DNA of 64,000 nt from an uncultured Lewinella sp. (GTDB taxonomy: Bacteria; Bacteroidota; Bacteroidia; Chitinophagales; Saprospiraceae): NCBI GenBank assembly GCA_913057725.1, contig CAJXOS010000003.1:1-64000 (forward strand). The letters run 5' to 3'. Both the position numbers and the translations under genes were made by a program. Below the pieces are notes generated by a model, which was not told the DNA's origin, searched no databases, and worked only from the letters and a program-made list of their open reading frames with translations. This document shows, one piece after another, positions 18,132 through 27,057 of this stretch; the first letter of the stretch is position 1, and each line of letters begins with the position of its first letter.

Positions 18132-19565
18132 TTACTCCACTACCGTAATCTTCATCATGTTTGTTCGGTGACGGCGGTGTAGCGGCATGCTTCCAGTGTT
18201 GACAATGATTTCGCCAGGCTTTACGCGGCCATTGCCTTTTAAGATTTCTACCACGTCTTCAATGGTTTCATCAGTGGTGGTGAAACGGTCGTAGTAGAAG
18301 CAGCGTACTCCCCAGCTGAGGTTCAGCGTGGACAGCATATGCATGCGATCCGAGAAGATGTACACCTTAGCGTTAGGGCGATAGCTGGATACTTTAAAGG
18401 CCGTATAACCAGAGCTGGTCATACCAATAATCGCTTTCGCTTTTACCTCCTCCGCAGTACGAGCTGCATTGAAGCACACGACATCAGAAAGGAATGTCCG
18501 CGACTTCTTCGATGGAACGGGGCGCCGTCCTTCTAGGGAATAGTGCTTTTCCGCTTCTTCAATGATCTTGTTCATGGCCTCTACCACCTTAACGGGGTGG
18601 CGCCCTACAGAGGTTTCACCACTCAACATTACGGCGTCAGTACCATCTAGTACCGCATTAGCCACGTCGGTGATTTCCGCTCGGGTTGGGCTTGGATTAG
18701 TGATCATACTATCCATCATCTGTGTGGCAACAATCACCGGGCGAGCCCGCTGAATACACTTTTGAATGATAGCTTTTTGAATCAATGGTAGTTGCTCCAT
18801 AGGAACCTCAATACCCAAATCACCGCGAGCAACCATAATACCATTCGAGGCCTTGATGATTTTGTCAATGCGTTCTACAGCTTCTGGCTTTTCGATCTTG
18901 GCAATGATCTTAGCTGGGTGATCTACCTCATCTAAACGCTTACGTAGGTCCTTGATGTCCTTTGCTGAACGTACAAAGGATAGTGCAATCCAGTTGACCG
19001 GCTGAGTAAGGATGTACTCCAGGTCTCGCTCATCTTTTTCAGTAAGTGAGGGTAGTGAGATTTTTGTGTTTGGAAGGTTTACTCCTTTATTAGAAGATAA
19101 GGTGCCTCCGAAAAGCGTCTTTAGTTTTACGGTATCTACTCCGTTGGTCTCAATAACCTCAAAGACTAGCTTACCGTCGTCAATCAGTACTCGTTCGCCC
19201 ACCTGAACATCGGTTGGGAACTGCTGATAACTCATGTAGATCTTTTCACGGTTGCCAATGCAAGGCTCATTCACAAAGGTGATAACATCTCCCTCTTCTA
19301 GCTCCAGGGCATTATCTTCGATTTTACCTACACGTAGCTTAGGGCCCTGAAGGTCGGCCAAAATGCCAATGTGAGTGCCGTACTTCTCATTTATATAGGT
19401 GATTCGACTAATGATTTCACCGTGTACCTCATGTTCTCCGTGGGAGAAATTAAGGCGGAAAGTATCCACTCCTGCCTGCACTAAACTCAGGAGATTCTCA
19501 TAAGAACTACTCGCTGGGCCAACAGTGGCTACAATCTTAGTGTTCTGGTGGTCGGTTATATTCAT
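18132..19565 (-). CDS. pyk: Pyruvate kinase
   Basis: Converts phosphoenolpyruvate and ADP to pyruvate and ATP, the last step of glycolysis. The 477 residues cover the barrel and regulatory domains. Motifs seen are FRLNFSHGEHEVH (substrate and K+ site), AKIEKPEAVERID (catalytic Lys, family signature), MVARGDLGIEVP (metal-binding Glu/Asp) and VATQMMDSMI. The C-terminal domain ends with GEIIVNTGSMPLHRRHRTNMMKI. The length is that of the short bacterial form, with no extra PEP-utilising domain. A 22-bp palindrome 47-68 bases upstream may be an operator. Confidence 0.97.
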   Translation of the reverse strand: MNITDHQNTKIVATVGPASSSYENLLSLVQAGVDTFRLNFSHGEHEVHGEIISRITYINEKYGTHIGILADLQGPKLRVGKIEDNALELEEGDVITFVNEPCIGNREKIYMSYQQFPTDVQVGERVLIDDGKLVFEVIETNGVDTVKLKTLFGGTLSSNKGVNLPNTKISLPSLTEKDERDLEYILTQPVNWIALSFVRSAKDIKDLRKRLDEVDHPAKIIAKIEKPEAVERIDKIIKASNGIMVARGDLGIEVPMEQLPLIQKAIIQKCIQRARPVIVATQMMDSMITNPSPTRAEITDVANAVLDGTDAVMLSGETSVGRHPVKVVEAMNKIIEEAEKHYSLEGRRPVPSKKSRTFLSDVVCFNAARTAEEVKAKAIIGMTSSGYTAFKVSSYRPNAKVYIFSDRMHMLSTLNLSWGVRCFYYDRFTTTDETIEDVVEILKGNGRVKPGEIIVNTGSMPLHRRHRTNMMKITVVE

Positions 19566-19611
19566 ATAGTAGGTACTTTCTGATCTTGAGACACTTAGTG
19601 GTAAGTGTATT

Positions 19612-19633
19612 TTTTACAATAATTACTGTAAAA
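19612..19633. promoter_or_regulatory. 22-bp palindrome, putative operator upstream of pyk
   Basis: The arms ttttaca and tgtaaaa flank an AT-rich centre; 10 of 11 base pairs match and the other is a G-T type pair. It lies 47-68 bases before the pyk start. The symmetric form suggests binding by a dimeric regulator. The regulator is not identified. Confidence 0.5.
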
Positions 19634-19861
19634 GTACATTGATCTAGGAATTTCAACAACTTTGCCCTGGCAATTATCGGGCTTAATTTGGAAGAAGGGG
19701 GTGTTTGCCAGTGTTCAATAGGGCAGATAACTGAATGGCGAGGCGATAGATTTTCCGAATAAAAGATAGTTAGCTGCTGGGCTGGCAGAATAAAAGGCGT
19801 TGATAATTAGGCAGTAAGCTCGGCTGGTAGGGTGTCGTGACTGAAAAATTTGAGTCAAAAC

Positions 19862-19889
19862 TTTGGTTATACAGGCTGTTCTATCTTTC
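19862..19889 (+). promoter_or_regulatory. Possible acpP promoter
   Basis: TTTG at 19862-19865 and TATCTTTC at 19882-19889 (7 of 8 matches to TAnnTTTG, 16 bases apart). The spacing is a little shorter than the usual 17-21. The ATG of acpP is 39 bases downstream. Confidence 0.4.
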
Positions 19890-19928
19890 TTTGCACCCAC
19901 ATTCGTATATCATAAAAGCGAATTGACC

Positions 19929-20168
19929 ATGTCTAATATTGCAGAAAAAGTAAAAGCGATCATCGTTGACAAATTGGGTGTTGACGAGTCTGAGATCGAA
20001 ATGACTTCAAGTTTTACTAATGATCTAGGAGCTGACTCTCTAGATACTGTAGAACTTATTATGGAATTCGAAAAAACTTTCGACATTTCTATTCCTGACG
20101 AGCACGCTGAAAACATCACAACTGTTGGTGAAGCGGTTAAGTATCTTACCTCTCAGGTAGAAGGATAA
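19929..20168 (+). CDS. acpP: Acyl carrier protein
   Basis: A 79-residue carrier of growing acyl chains in type II fatty-acid synthesis. Ser37 in the [10 protein letters not shown] motif receives the phosphopantetheine arm. The protein is acidic and four-helical, with [18 protein letters not shown] at the start and [11 protein letters not shown] at the end. The true start is ATG 19929; the frame is open further upstream but without family match. fabF follows after 132 bases that include a long-loop hairpin, which may adjust the high ACP to FabF ratio. Confidence 0.97.
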   Translation: MSNIAEKVKAIIVDKLGVDESEIEMTSSFTNDLGADSLDTVELIMEFEKTFDISIPDEHAENITTVGEAVKYLTSQVEG

Positions 20169-20183
20169 ATTCCATACACTGCG

Positions 20184-20253
20184 ACCGTCCGGTAAGTCTA
20201 CCTTTTGCGTCATAGTTGCGTTTTAAGGTGTTTTCCGGACGGTTTCTTTTTTT
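20184..20253 (+). terminator. Long-loop hairpin and T run between acpP and fabF
   Basis: The arms accgtccgg (20184-20192) and ccggacggt (20235-20243) pair perfectly across a 42-base loop and are followed by ttcttttttt. It could end most acpP transcripts while allowing some to read into fabF. Confidence 0.6.
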
Positions 20254-20300
20254 GATCACTTTCCACTATTGCTACGGTAAACGCTCAAAATGCCGAACTT

Positions 20301-21545
20301 ATGAGAAGAGTGGTTATCACGGGCTTGGGTGCCCTTACTCCGATAGGAAATACCATTGATACCTATTTGAAAGGCCTGCAGAACGGCGTAAGCGGTGCAG
20401 GTAAAATCACCCATTTTGATCCCGAGAAGTTTAAGACCCAGATTGCTTGTGAAGTAAAGGACTTCAACCCTACGGACTTTATTGATCGTCGGGAGGTCCG
20501 TCGTCTTGACCGCTATGCTGTTTATGCATTGGTAGCGGCTGATGAGGCTATTCAACATGCAGGTCTGGAACCTGATCAACTCGATCTTGATCGCATTGGT
20601 GTAATTTGGGCCAGTGGAATTGGCGGCTTGCGTTCTTTGGAAGAAGAAATCGCATATAATGCCGACAAGGAAACGCCACGTTACAATCCCTTCATGATTC
20701 CGAAGATGATTGCTAACATGGGAGCAGGGCATATTTCTATGAAGTATGGCTTCCGCGGACCAAGTTATGCTACTGTATCAGCCTGTGCTTCGACTGGCCA
20801 TGCACTGAGTGCGGCAGCGGATGATATCCGTCTTGGACGAACTGACGTAATGGTTGTAGGAGGTTCAGAAGCAGCAGTAGTAGAAGTGGGTATCGGTGGA
20901 TTTAGTGCTATGAAGGCCATGTCTACCCGCAATGAGGATCCTGCTACGGCTTCTCGCCCTTATGACGCAGAGCGTGATGGCTTTGTTTTGGGTGAAGGCG
21001 CTGGCGGTTTTATCCTTGAGGAACTTGAGCACGCAAAAGCACGCGGGGCTACTATATATGCCGAATTAGCCGGCTATGCAGCTAGTTCTGATGCTTACCA
21101 TATCACTGCTCCTCATCCAGAGGGATTAGGAGCTAGCGCTTGTATGCGCAATGCTTTGGCTTTTGCCGGCGTAAACACAGATGAAGTAGATTACATCAAC
21201 ACACACGGTACTTCCACTCCATTAGGAGACATTGCTGAGCTTAAGGCTATTCAGAGTGTTTTTGGGGAAGCAGCCTACGGCTTAAACATCAGCTCGACGA
21301 AGTCTATGACTGGGCACCTTCTCGGTGCTGCTGGTGCTATTGAGGCTATTGCTTGTGTGTTGGCGATTCAGCATAATTTCGTGCCCCCTACGATCAATCA
21401 TTTCAATGATGATCCAGAGATTGATAGCCGCCTAAACCTGACCTTTAACGAGGCACAGGAAAAGGATATCAAAGTGGCACTTAGCAATACTTTTGGCTTC
21501 GGCGGTCATAACTCCGCTGCAGTCTTTAAGCGCTTCGAAGGATAG
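20301..21545 (+). CDS. fabF: Beta-ketoacyl-ACP synthase II
   Basis: Condenses malonyl-ACP with acyl-ACP to lengthen fatty acids. The 414 residues show the thiolase-fold triad of KAS I/II: Cys162 in SACASTGHA, His in NTHGTSTPLGD and His in MTGHLLGAAG. FGFGGHNSA near the end is the glycine-rich loop of the family. It stands directly after acpP, the standard gene pair, and before rnc, as in many Bacteroidota. Confidence 0.97.
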   Translation: MRRVVITGLGALTPIGNTIDTYLKGLQNGVSGAGKITHFDPEKFKTQIACEVKDFNPTDFIDRREVRRLDRYAVYALVAADEAIQHAGLEPDQLDLDRIGVIWASGIGGLRSLEEEIAYNADKETPRYNPFMIPKMIANMGAGHISMKYGFRGPSYATVSACASTGHALSAAADDIRLGRTDVMVVGGSEAAVVEVGIGGFSAMKAMSTRNEDPATASRPYDAERDGFVLGEGAGGFILEELEHAKARGATIYAELAGYAASSDAYHITAPHPEGLGASACMRNALAFAGVNTDEVDYINTHGTSTPLGDIAELKAIQSVFGEAAYGLNISSTKSMTGHLLGAAGAIEAIACVLAIQHNFVPPTINHFNDDPEIDSRLNLTFNEAQEKDIKVALSNTFGFGGHNSAAVFKRFEG

Positions 21546-21832
21546 ACCAGGAGGGTCGACACTTTGGATGCATTTGGATTTCGCGTTTGGTCGTGAGTAG
21601 AGGTAATCTTTGTTCATGATTTTTTGGCTGGCTCTTTCTAAGAGGCCTCCAAAAAACCATGCTTACCTCTAACGACCCGCAATCTTGGGTATCTAAACAG
21701 CTTTCCGGTCCGTCTGCCGTCGGGCAAACGAACGATAATAATGCACCTGTTGCACTATTATTGATTGGATAACGGCTGGAAATTCCTTGGCATAGGACCA
21801 TCTAGTAGCTTCCGGCCTAAATACGGTGTGCT

Positions 21833-22573
21833 GTGTTTAGAACTATCAAGCGAATCTACAATGCCTACTTTTCTCCCGAGCGGGATGTTGCTCGGCGATT
21901 AAAGCAGATTATTGGGTTCACGCCTTCCAATTTGCGCATTTTTAAGCAAGCTTTTTTCCACAAGTCTACGCAGTCGGAAAAGGACTATGCTATCCAGAAT
22001 AATGAACGCTTGGAATACTTGGGCGATGCTGTTCTGGGTACTATCGTAGCAGAGTACTTATTCCAGAAGTACCCCAATGCTGATGAGGGTTTTCTCACTA
22101 AAATGCGGTCGAAGATTGTTAAGCGTAAGTCACTCAATAAGATTGGTGATAGCATGGGAGTAGATATGCTACTCAACGAGTTTAATAACACTCGTATCAG
22201 TCGTTCGATGCTCGGTAATGCTGTAGAAGCTTTGGTGGGAGCAGTTTACCTTGAAAAGGGATATGATGGTACTAAGCGATTCATTGTTCGACGGATGCTA
22301 CGTAAGTTTGTTGATGTACATGAACTAGAGCGTTTCGACGATAACTACAAGAGCCAACTTCTAGAGTACTGTCAGAAGAAAGGACAAAACGTCTCTTACC
22401 GCCTATTGACTCGCTATAAGATGGATAAGCGCGACCGCTTCAAGGTTGCAGTTATTATCGATGGAAAGAAAATAGCTGTAGCAGACGACTTCAATAAGAA
22501 GAGTGCCGAACAGCAAGCGTCTGAAAAAGCACTACAAAAACTGGAGATTCCAGTTAACGAGAAAGCCGAATAA
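21833..22573 (+). CDS. rnc: Ribonuclease III
   Basis: Double-strand RNA endonuclease for rRNA and mRNA processing. The nuclease signature NNERLEYLGDAVLG and the second acidic cluster near GNAVEALVGAVYLEKG form the metal site. A double-stranded RNA-binding domain follows (YKSQLLEYCQKKGQNVSYRL to KSAEQQASEKALQKL). At 246 residues the length is normal. The start is GTG 21833; no in-frame ATG fits. The preceding 287 bases after fabF contain no gene. The SWIM protein gene starts 2 bases after the stop. Confidence 0.95.
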   Translation: MFRTIKRIYNAYFSPERDVARRLKQIIGFTPSNLRIFKQAFFHKSTQSEKDYAIQNNERLEYLGDAVLGTIVAEYLFQKYPNADEGFLTKMRSKIVKRKSLNKIGDSMGVDMLLNEFNNTRISRSMLGNAVEALVGAVYLEKGYDGTKRFIVRRMLRKFVDVHELERFDDNYKSQLLEYCQKKGQNVSYRLLTRYKMDKRDRFKVAVIIDGKKIAVADDFNKKSAEQQASEKALQKLEIPVNEKAE

Positions 22574-22575
22574 GT

Positions 22576-23874
22576 GTGGATCGCCCGGTTCCTGCCTGGT
22601 CTTATGAACGATTACTCCAGCTAGCTCCTGATACGGCTACGCTAGAGCAAGCACGTAAACTTTTCTTTGCCAAAAGATGGTTGGTTCTCGAAGGGAATGG
22701 AGATTTCCTTTGGGGAGTGTATGAAACGGCCTACGGACAACGTATCGAAGCGGTAGTTCGGCTAGAGCCACCTTTGTTGCGGTGTTCATGTAAGAGCCGT
22801 CGTCGTCCGTGTAAGCATGCCTTGGCTCTTATATTACTGTTTCTAAACCGGAATGAAGCTTGGCGCGTCAAGGAAGAGTTGCCGGACTGGGCCCGAGATC
22901 TTTTGGGGAAACAGGGTCCCAATACTAAATCTACTCCAGCTTCAGCTCCTGATCAACAAAAACAGGCCGAGCGAGTACGCTTGATGGATAGCGGTGTGGC
23001 AGAGTTGGACAAATGGCTGCGCACAGTAGCTCGTTTGGGTTTAGCGCAAATGGTACAAGCTCCAGAAGAATGGGAAAACCTGGCTGCCAGAATGGTTGAT
23101 TGTAAGCTGGGTAGTATTGCTCGTCGCATTCGACTGTGCCAGCAGTGGTTGCAGCAAGAAAACTGGGAGGATGCCGTAACAGCAGAATTGGGCTTACTCC
23201 ACCTCTTTGTTTTGGCTTGGCAGCGTAAAGAAAGTTTGCAACCCGCCCAAAAAAGGGAATTGTTGCAAGTGGCAGGTTGGAATGTCCGAAAAGATCAATT
23301 AGGGACGCAGCAAGGAGTGGAAGACAGTTGGTTGGTATTGGGAGTTAGTACCGGATCAGAAGAAAAGCTCAAGTTTCGTCGGACCTGGATGCGTGGAGAG
23401 AAAAGTGGTCGCTATGCACTACTCTTGGATTTCGCTTTTGGCAACCGTGGCTTTGAAGATCATTGGGTAACAGGTAGTGTTTTGCGAGGGCGTTTAGCAT
23501 TTTATCCTGGTCAGCCGTCACTACGTGCGGCGTTTCAACATTACCAGGTTTCCCGAGAGGCCTATGAAGCAGTGGCAGCCTATGCCGATTTGGAAGAAGT
23601 TCGGGTCAACTACGCCAAATTCCTCGGTCTTTCTCCGTGGTTGATGGTGTTACCGGCACTAGTTGACGAAGTGCGCCCAGTTTATGATCAAAGCGAAAAG
23701 CAATTCTTTCTATTGGATCGAGAGCAGCGTCAATTAAAGATGCCAGATTCGGAGCCAAGTTGGAAGCTTTTAGCGATCAGTGGGGGCGAACCTATTAGTT
23801 GTTTTGGAGAGTATAATGGTCGGATTTTTCAACCGATTTCTGTAATTCACGACGGTCGAGTGATTTTATTATAA
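22576..23874 (+). CDS. SWIM zinc-finger protein
   Basis: A 432-residue protein with a SWIM zinc finger near the N-terminus: Cys70-x-Cys72 and Cys79-x-His81 (CxCx6CxH), followed by a helix. SWIM fingers bind DNA or proteins, and in bacteria are often found beside SWF/SNF helicases, but no helicase gene is present here. The rest (90-432) is helical, Trp- and Gln-rich, and unlike any family I can name. It starts with GTG only 2 bases after rnc, so it is very likely translated from the rnc mRNA. A role in nucleic-acid metabolism is only suggested by the finger and its neighbour. Confidence 0.82.
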   Translation: MDRPVPAWSYERLLQLAPDTATLEQARKLFFAKRWLVLEGNGDFLWGVYETAYGQRIEAVVRLEPPLLRCSCKSRRRPCKHALALILLFLNRNEAWRVKEELPDWARDLLGKQGPNTKSTPASAPDQQKQAERVRLMDSGVAELDKWLRTVARLGLAQMVQAPEEWENLAARMVDCKLGSIARRIRLCQQWLQQENWEDAVTAELGLLHLFVLAWQRKESLQPAQKRELLQVAGWNVRKDQLGTQQGVEDSWLVLGVSTGSEEKLKFRRTWMRGEKSGRYALLLDFAFGNRGFEDHWVTGSVLRGRLAFYPGQPSLRAAFQHYQVSREAYEAVAAYADLEEVRVNYAKFLGLSPWLMVLPALVDEVRPVYDQSEKQFFLLDREQRQLKMPDSEPSWKLLAISGGEPISCFGEYNGRIFQPISVIHDGRVILL

Positions 23875-23947
23875 GTTTCCGTCTTATTGCTATACGACAA
23901 GTGCCGGGTTTACCGTTTGAAAAACGCCACGGCTGCGGCATTATCCT

Positions 23948-23955
23948 TACCTTTG
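23948..23955 (+). promoter_or_regulatory. Bacteroidota -7 box TACCTTTG
   Basis: An exact TAnnTTTG match lies 32 bases before the DUF6089 gene start. No -33 TTTG stands at the usual distance; one occurs 28 bases upstream. Confidence 0.42.
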
Positions 23956-23987
23956 CCGGCCGAAAAGACTAGATTAAATCGCGAATA

Positions 23988-24872
23988 ATGAGGAGGGTAT
24001 CATTTTGTTGCACTTTTGTACTACTGGCTATGCTTATGGCCTCACAGACAGTATTTGGGCAAGCCCAAATGCGAGGATGGGAATTAGGGCCTTGGGCTGG
24101 TGTGTCGTACTACTTTGGTGATCTCAATACCAACTACCGCTTGGATCGGCCGAACGCTGCGGGTGGAATAATGGCCCGCTACAACTTCAACGAGCGCCTG
24201 TCTTTTTCCCTGAGTGGTAATTACGGTAAGATTGAAGCCTACGATACTGATTCTCGTAATGCTTTTGAGCTTAATCGAAACCTCAGCTTTGAATCTGAAA
24301 TCTGGGATGCCTCAGCCCTCTTTGAATTCAACTTCCTGCCGTACTTCCACGGTAGTCGCGATTACTTCTTTACGCCTTATCTTTTTGGTGGTCTGTCGGT
24401 ATTTAACTTCAACCCAATGGCGGAGTACACCGGAACAACTCCATTGGACGGTGTTCAACCAGGTGAACTTGTAGAGCTTCGTCCACTGGGCACGGAAGGG
24501 CAGTTCAAAGGGGAGGAGTACTTCACTGTTACTGCAGCACTTACCTACGGTATGGGTTTCAAGTGGGATCTTAACTACGATTGGAGTATGAATATCCACA
24601 TTGGTGCCCGTTCAACCTACACCGACTACTTAGATGATGTGAGTGGTGTTTATCCAGATCTTTCGGACCTGGAAAAAGACCGCGGTGCTTTGGCAGCTTA
24701 TATGTCCTCTGGTACCGCTCTTGATAATGATGGTGGGAGTGTGTTAGGCCTAAGTGGCCGCCAACGTGGTGATAGTAACGAGCGAGATATCTATCTGTTT
24801 GCAGGTATTGGATTGCTCTATTACTTCGGAGATGTTCGTTGCCCGAACTACGGGAGTGGCACTCGCCGATAA
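23988..24872 (+). CDS. DUF6089-type outer-membrane beta-barrel protein
   Basis: A 294-residue exported protein: signal peptide to about Gly24-Gln25, then alternating strands rich in Tyr, Phe and Asn, with WELGPWAGVSYYFGDLN at the front and YLFAGIGLLYYFGDVRCP at the end. This pattern matches the DUF6089 barrels that are common in Bacteroidota. It is presumably in the outer membrane; the function is unknown. It has its own likely promoter and is followed after 9 bases by yjbQ. Confidence 0.82.
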   Translation: MRRVSFCCTFVLLAMLMASQTVFGQAQMRGWELGPWAGVSYYFGDLNTNYRLDRPNAAGGIMARYNFNERLSFSLSGNYGKIEAYDTDSRNAFELNRNLSFESEIWDASALFEFNFLPYFHGSRDYFFTPYLFGGLSVFNFNPMAEYTGTTPLDGVQPGELVELRPLGTEGQFKGEEYFTVTAALTYGMGFKWDLNYDWSMNIHIGARSTYTDYLDDVSGVYPDLSDLEKDRGALAAYMSSGTALDNDGGSVLGLSGRQRGDSNERDIYLFAGIGLLYYFGDVRCPNYGSGTRR

Positions 24873-24881
24873 GCATTTCTC

Positions 24882-25292
24882 ATGATCCAGCAAGTTGAGT
24901 TTAGCCTGCGGGCTTATCCACGTGGTTATCACTTGATCACTGCTGACCTTCTTCGACAGCTACCTCCTTTGCCGGAGCAAGGGCTACTTTCGGTCTTTAT
25001 TAAGCACACTTCTGCTGCATTGACCATCAATGAGAATGCAGATCCATCGGTTCGTGACGACTTCGAGCAGATCGTGAACCACGTCGTTCCAGAAAATCTT
25101 CCTTTCCTCACCCATACGCTAGAGGGTCCTGACGATATGCCGGCTCATATCAAGGCAAGCTTTATGGGGAGTAGTGTAACGATACCCATCACGGACCATC
25201 AGCTCAACCTCGGAATCTGGCAAGGTGTTTATCTTTGTGAGTTTCGTAACCGCGGTGGCCAACGACAGCTCGTAGCCACTATTTATAGCTAG
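24882..25292 (+). CDS. yjbQ: YjbQ/UPF0047 family protein
   Basis: A 136-residue single-domain protein of the YjbQ family, linked to secondary thiamin-phosphate synthase activity, although the in vivo role is unclear. The core motif HTSAALTINENADPSVRDDFE holds the conserved His/Asn/Asp cluster. TLEGPDDMPAHIKAS and GIWQGVYLCEFRNRGG complete the family pattern. It sits 8 bases before the LysE-type gene. Confidence 0.93.
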   Translation: MIQQVEFSLRAYPRGYHLITADLLRQLPPLPEQGLLSVFIKHTSAALTINENADPSVRDDFEQIVNHVVPENLPFLTHTLEGPDDMPAHIKASFMGSSVTIPITDHQLNLGIWQGVYLCEFRNRGGQRQLVATIYS

Positions 25293-25300
25293 CAGTCCTT

Positions 25301-25927
25301 ATGTCCATTTTTACAGAGGGGATATATTGGGGGGTATTACTGGCCATCTTGGTCGGCCCCTTATTGGTCGCCCTGATTCAGGCTAGTTTGGAGCAAGGAA
25401 CGAAGGCCGGAGTAATGGTAGGTCTGGGCATTTGGATAAGTGATTTACTCTTCATTTTTACGGTTTACTTTGGCATTCGCTATGTCAACCAATGGGTAGC
25501 CTGGGATGGTTTTGAGTTGACCCTTGGCTTGGTTGGTGCATTGGTGCTTCTCGTAACGGGCATTGGTACTTTACTTACGCCTCCTCCTCGTCTGGATGAT
25601 CCAGATCACCTGCTCAAGAATACACGCGGACCATTGGCACTATGGACCAAAGGCTTTTTGATTAATACCATCAATCCATTCACTGTTTTCTTTTGGGCCT
25701 CAGTTATGACGGGGGTAGTGCTGAAAAAAGAATATGATGGGCAGGAAGCGTCCCTGTTTTTCGCTGGCATTCTTGGTACGATTGTGTTTACGGATTCTTT
25801 GAAGGTGTTTCTGGCGAAGAAGATTCGACACAAGCTTACCGCACGCCACCTCTGGTGGATTCGGCGAGTAGCAGGCATTGCGCTTGTTGTTTTTGCGGGA
25901 GTGTTGGCAGTACGCGTATTGATTTGA
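25301..25927 (+). CDS. LysE-family transporter
   Basis: A 208-residue inner-membrane protein with five to six helices, matching the LysE/RhtB exporter fold: N-terminal GVLLAILVGPLLVALIQASL, then GLGIWISDLLFIFTVYFG, and GFLINTINPFTVFFWASV in the middle. These proteins usually export amino acids or related small molecules. The substrate is not predictable. It shares a likely transcript with yjbQ. Confidence 0.88.
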   Translation: MSIFTEGIYWGVLLAILVGPLLVALIQASLEQGTKAGVMVGLGIWISDLLFIFTVYFGIRYVNQWVAWDGFELTLGLVGALVLLVTGIGTLLTPPPRLDDPDHLLKNTRGPLALWTKGFLINTINPFTVFFWASVMTGVVLKKEYDGQEASLFFAGILGTIVFTDSLKVFLAKKIRHKLTARHLWWIRRVAGIALVVFAGVLAVRVLI

Positions 25928-25932
25928 TTCCC

Positions 25933-25940
25933 TACTTTTG
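25933..25940 (+). promoter_or_regulatory. Possible -7 box TACTTTTG overlapping a start
   Basis: An exact TAnnTTTG match overlaps the TTG at 25938 that would be the longest start of the flippase-like gene. If it is a promoter, the start used would be TTG 25959. Confidence 0.35.
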
Positions 25941-27038
25941 CAGCAAATAGCTCTTCCATTGAAAAAGGCTCTAACGAACTTCCTCAAGTTTCTTTTATTT
26001 CTGAGTGTAGGACTCGTGATTTTGTACTGGGTATACCAGAAGCAAAATGCGGCGTATCAGGCAGAATGTGAACTAAAGGGAATTGCAGCAGCAGATTGTA
26101 GTTTGCTGCAAAAGGTACTTACTGATTTTGCGTCAGCAGATTATTTCTGGCTGTTTATGGTTTTGGTTTGCTTTGCGATAAGCAATGTTTCGCGTGGTAT
26201 TCGCTGGAACATGTTGCTGCAGCAATTAGGATTCCAACCTCGACTTCTTAATGCCTTTTTAACCATTATTTTGGGCTACTTCGCTAATCTTGGTTTGCCA
26301 CGTGTAGGCGAGGTAGTGCGAGCGGGTACCATGTCTCGCTATGAGCAAATTCCAGTGGAAAAGGTAATGGGTACAGTAGTTGTAGATCGGATCATTGATG
26401 TCATCAGTATTCTGATCGTCACGGCACTGGCGCTAGCCTTAGAATTCGATACCCTTTGGGCCTTTCTACAAGAGAATAGTACGCTTGGAGAGAAGTTGAG
26501 TGCTAATACCCCATTGCTTATCGGTTTAGGTTTAGCTGGTGTATTGGGTTTGCTGCTATTATACCTATTTCGAGAGCGCATGATGCGTACAGCACTATAC
26601 CAAAAGATTAGTGGAATACTGATGGGCTTTGTAGAAGGCTTGCAGACTATACGTAAGTTGGATCGACCTTTCCTTTTTGTACTGCATAGTATCAACATTT
26701 GGCTCATGTACTTCCTCATGACCTACGTGTGCTTCTTCGCTTTTGAGCCTACTGCTGAACTCTCTGCTACAATTGCTTTGGTGGTCTTTGTCTTTGGTGG
26801 CTGGGGTATAGTCATACCTTCTCCTGGTGGGATGGGCACCTACCACTTCTTGGCTACAACGGCGCTAGGTTTCTACGGCATTGCAGGAGATGATGGCTTC
26901 TCCTGGTCCAATATCTCCTTCTTTACTATCCAGATTGGTTGTAATATTTCGATTGGCTTGTTGGCACTAATCTTACTGCCCATCATCAATCGAGGATCAG
27001 ATGATGGGACAGCCGAAAAGATAGTACCAGAAGAATAG
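25938..27038 (+). CDS. AglD/UPF0104-like membrane protein (lysylphosphatidylglycerol synthase TM region)
   Basis: About 366 residues with seven to eight transmembrane helices. It matches the membrane domain shared by MprF and AglD-type proteins, with GLPRVGEVVRAGTMSRYEQIPVEKVMGTVVVDRIID as the conserved core (read here in parts: NLGLPRVGEVVRAGT and VVVDRIIDV). FGGWGIVIPSPGGMGTYHF lies near the end. No soluble synthase domain is attached, so lipid transport or flipping is more likely than lysyl transfer. There is no ATG; the start is TTG 25938 or TTG 25959. Confidence 0.82.
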   Translation: MQQIALPLKKALTNFLKFLLFLSVGLVILYWVYQKQNAAYQAECELKGIAAADCSLLQKVLTDFASADYFWLFMVLVCFAISNVSRGIRWNMLLQQLGFQPRLLNAFLTIILGYFANLGLPRVGEVVRAGTMSRYEQIPVEKVMGTVVVDRIIDVISILIVTALALALEFDTLWAFLQENSTLGEKLSANTPLLIGLGLAGVLGLLLLYLFRERMMRTALYQKISGILMGFVEGLQTIRKLDRPFLFVLHSINIWLMYFLMTYVCFFAFEPTAELSATIALVVFVFGGWGIVIPSPGGMGTYHFLATTALGFYGIAGDDGFSWSNISFFTIQIGCNISIGLLALILLPIINRGSDDGTAEKIVPEE

Positions 27039-27057
27039 AAGCTACCTACGCTTTGCC

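Larger units (their letters stand above)
19566..19928. other. Divergent intergenic region pyk/acpP
   Basis: 363 bases with no gene. It must hold the promoters of pyk (leftward) and acpP (rightward). Seen here are a near-perfect 22-bp palindrome at 19612-19633 on the pyk side and a promoter-like TTTG/TATCTTTC pair on the acpP side. Short frames inside it lack coding character. Confidence 0.6.

Noticed and set aside
20256-20732. 158-residue minus-strand frame opposite fabF
   Set aside because: It covers the conserved fabF start and lacks protein-family character.
21546-21832. Minus-strand frame (21526-21801) and weak hairpin in the fabF-rnc spacer
   Set aside because: No protein character. 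The aataat/attatt pairing is AT-rich with unpaired bases, and no T run follows.
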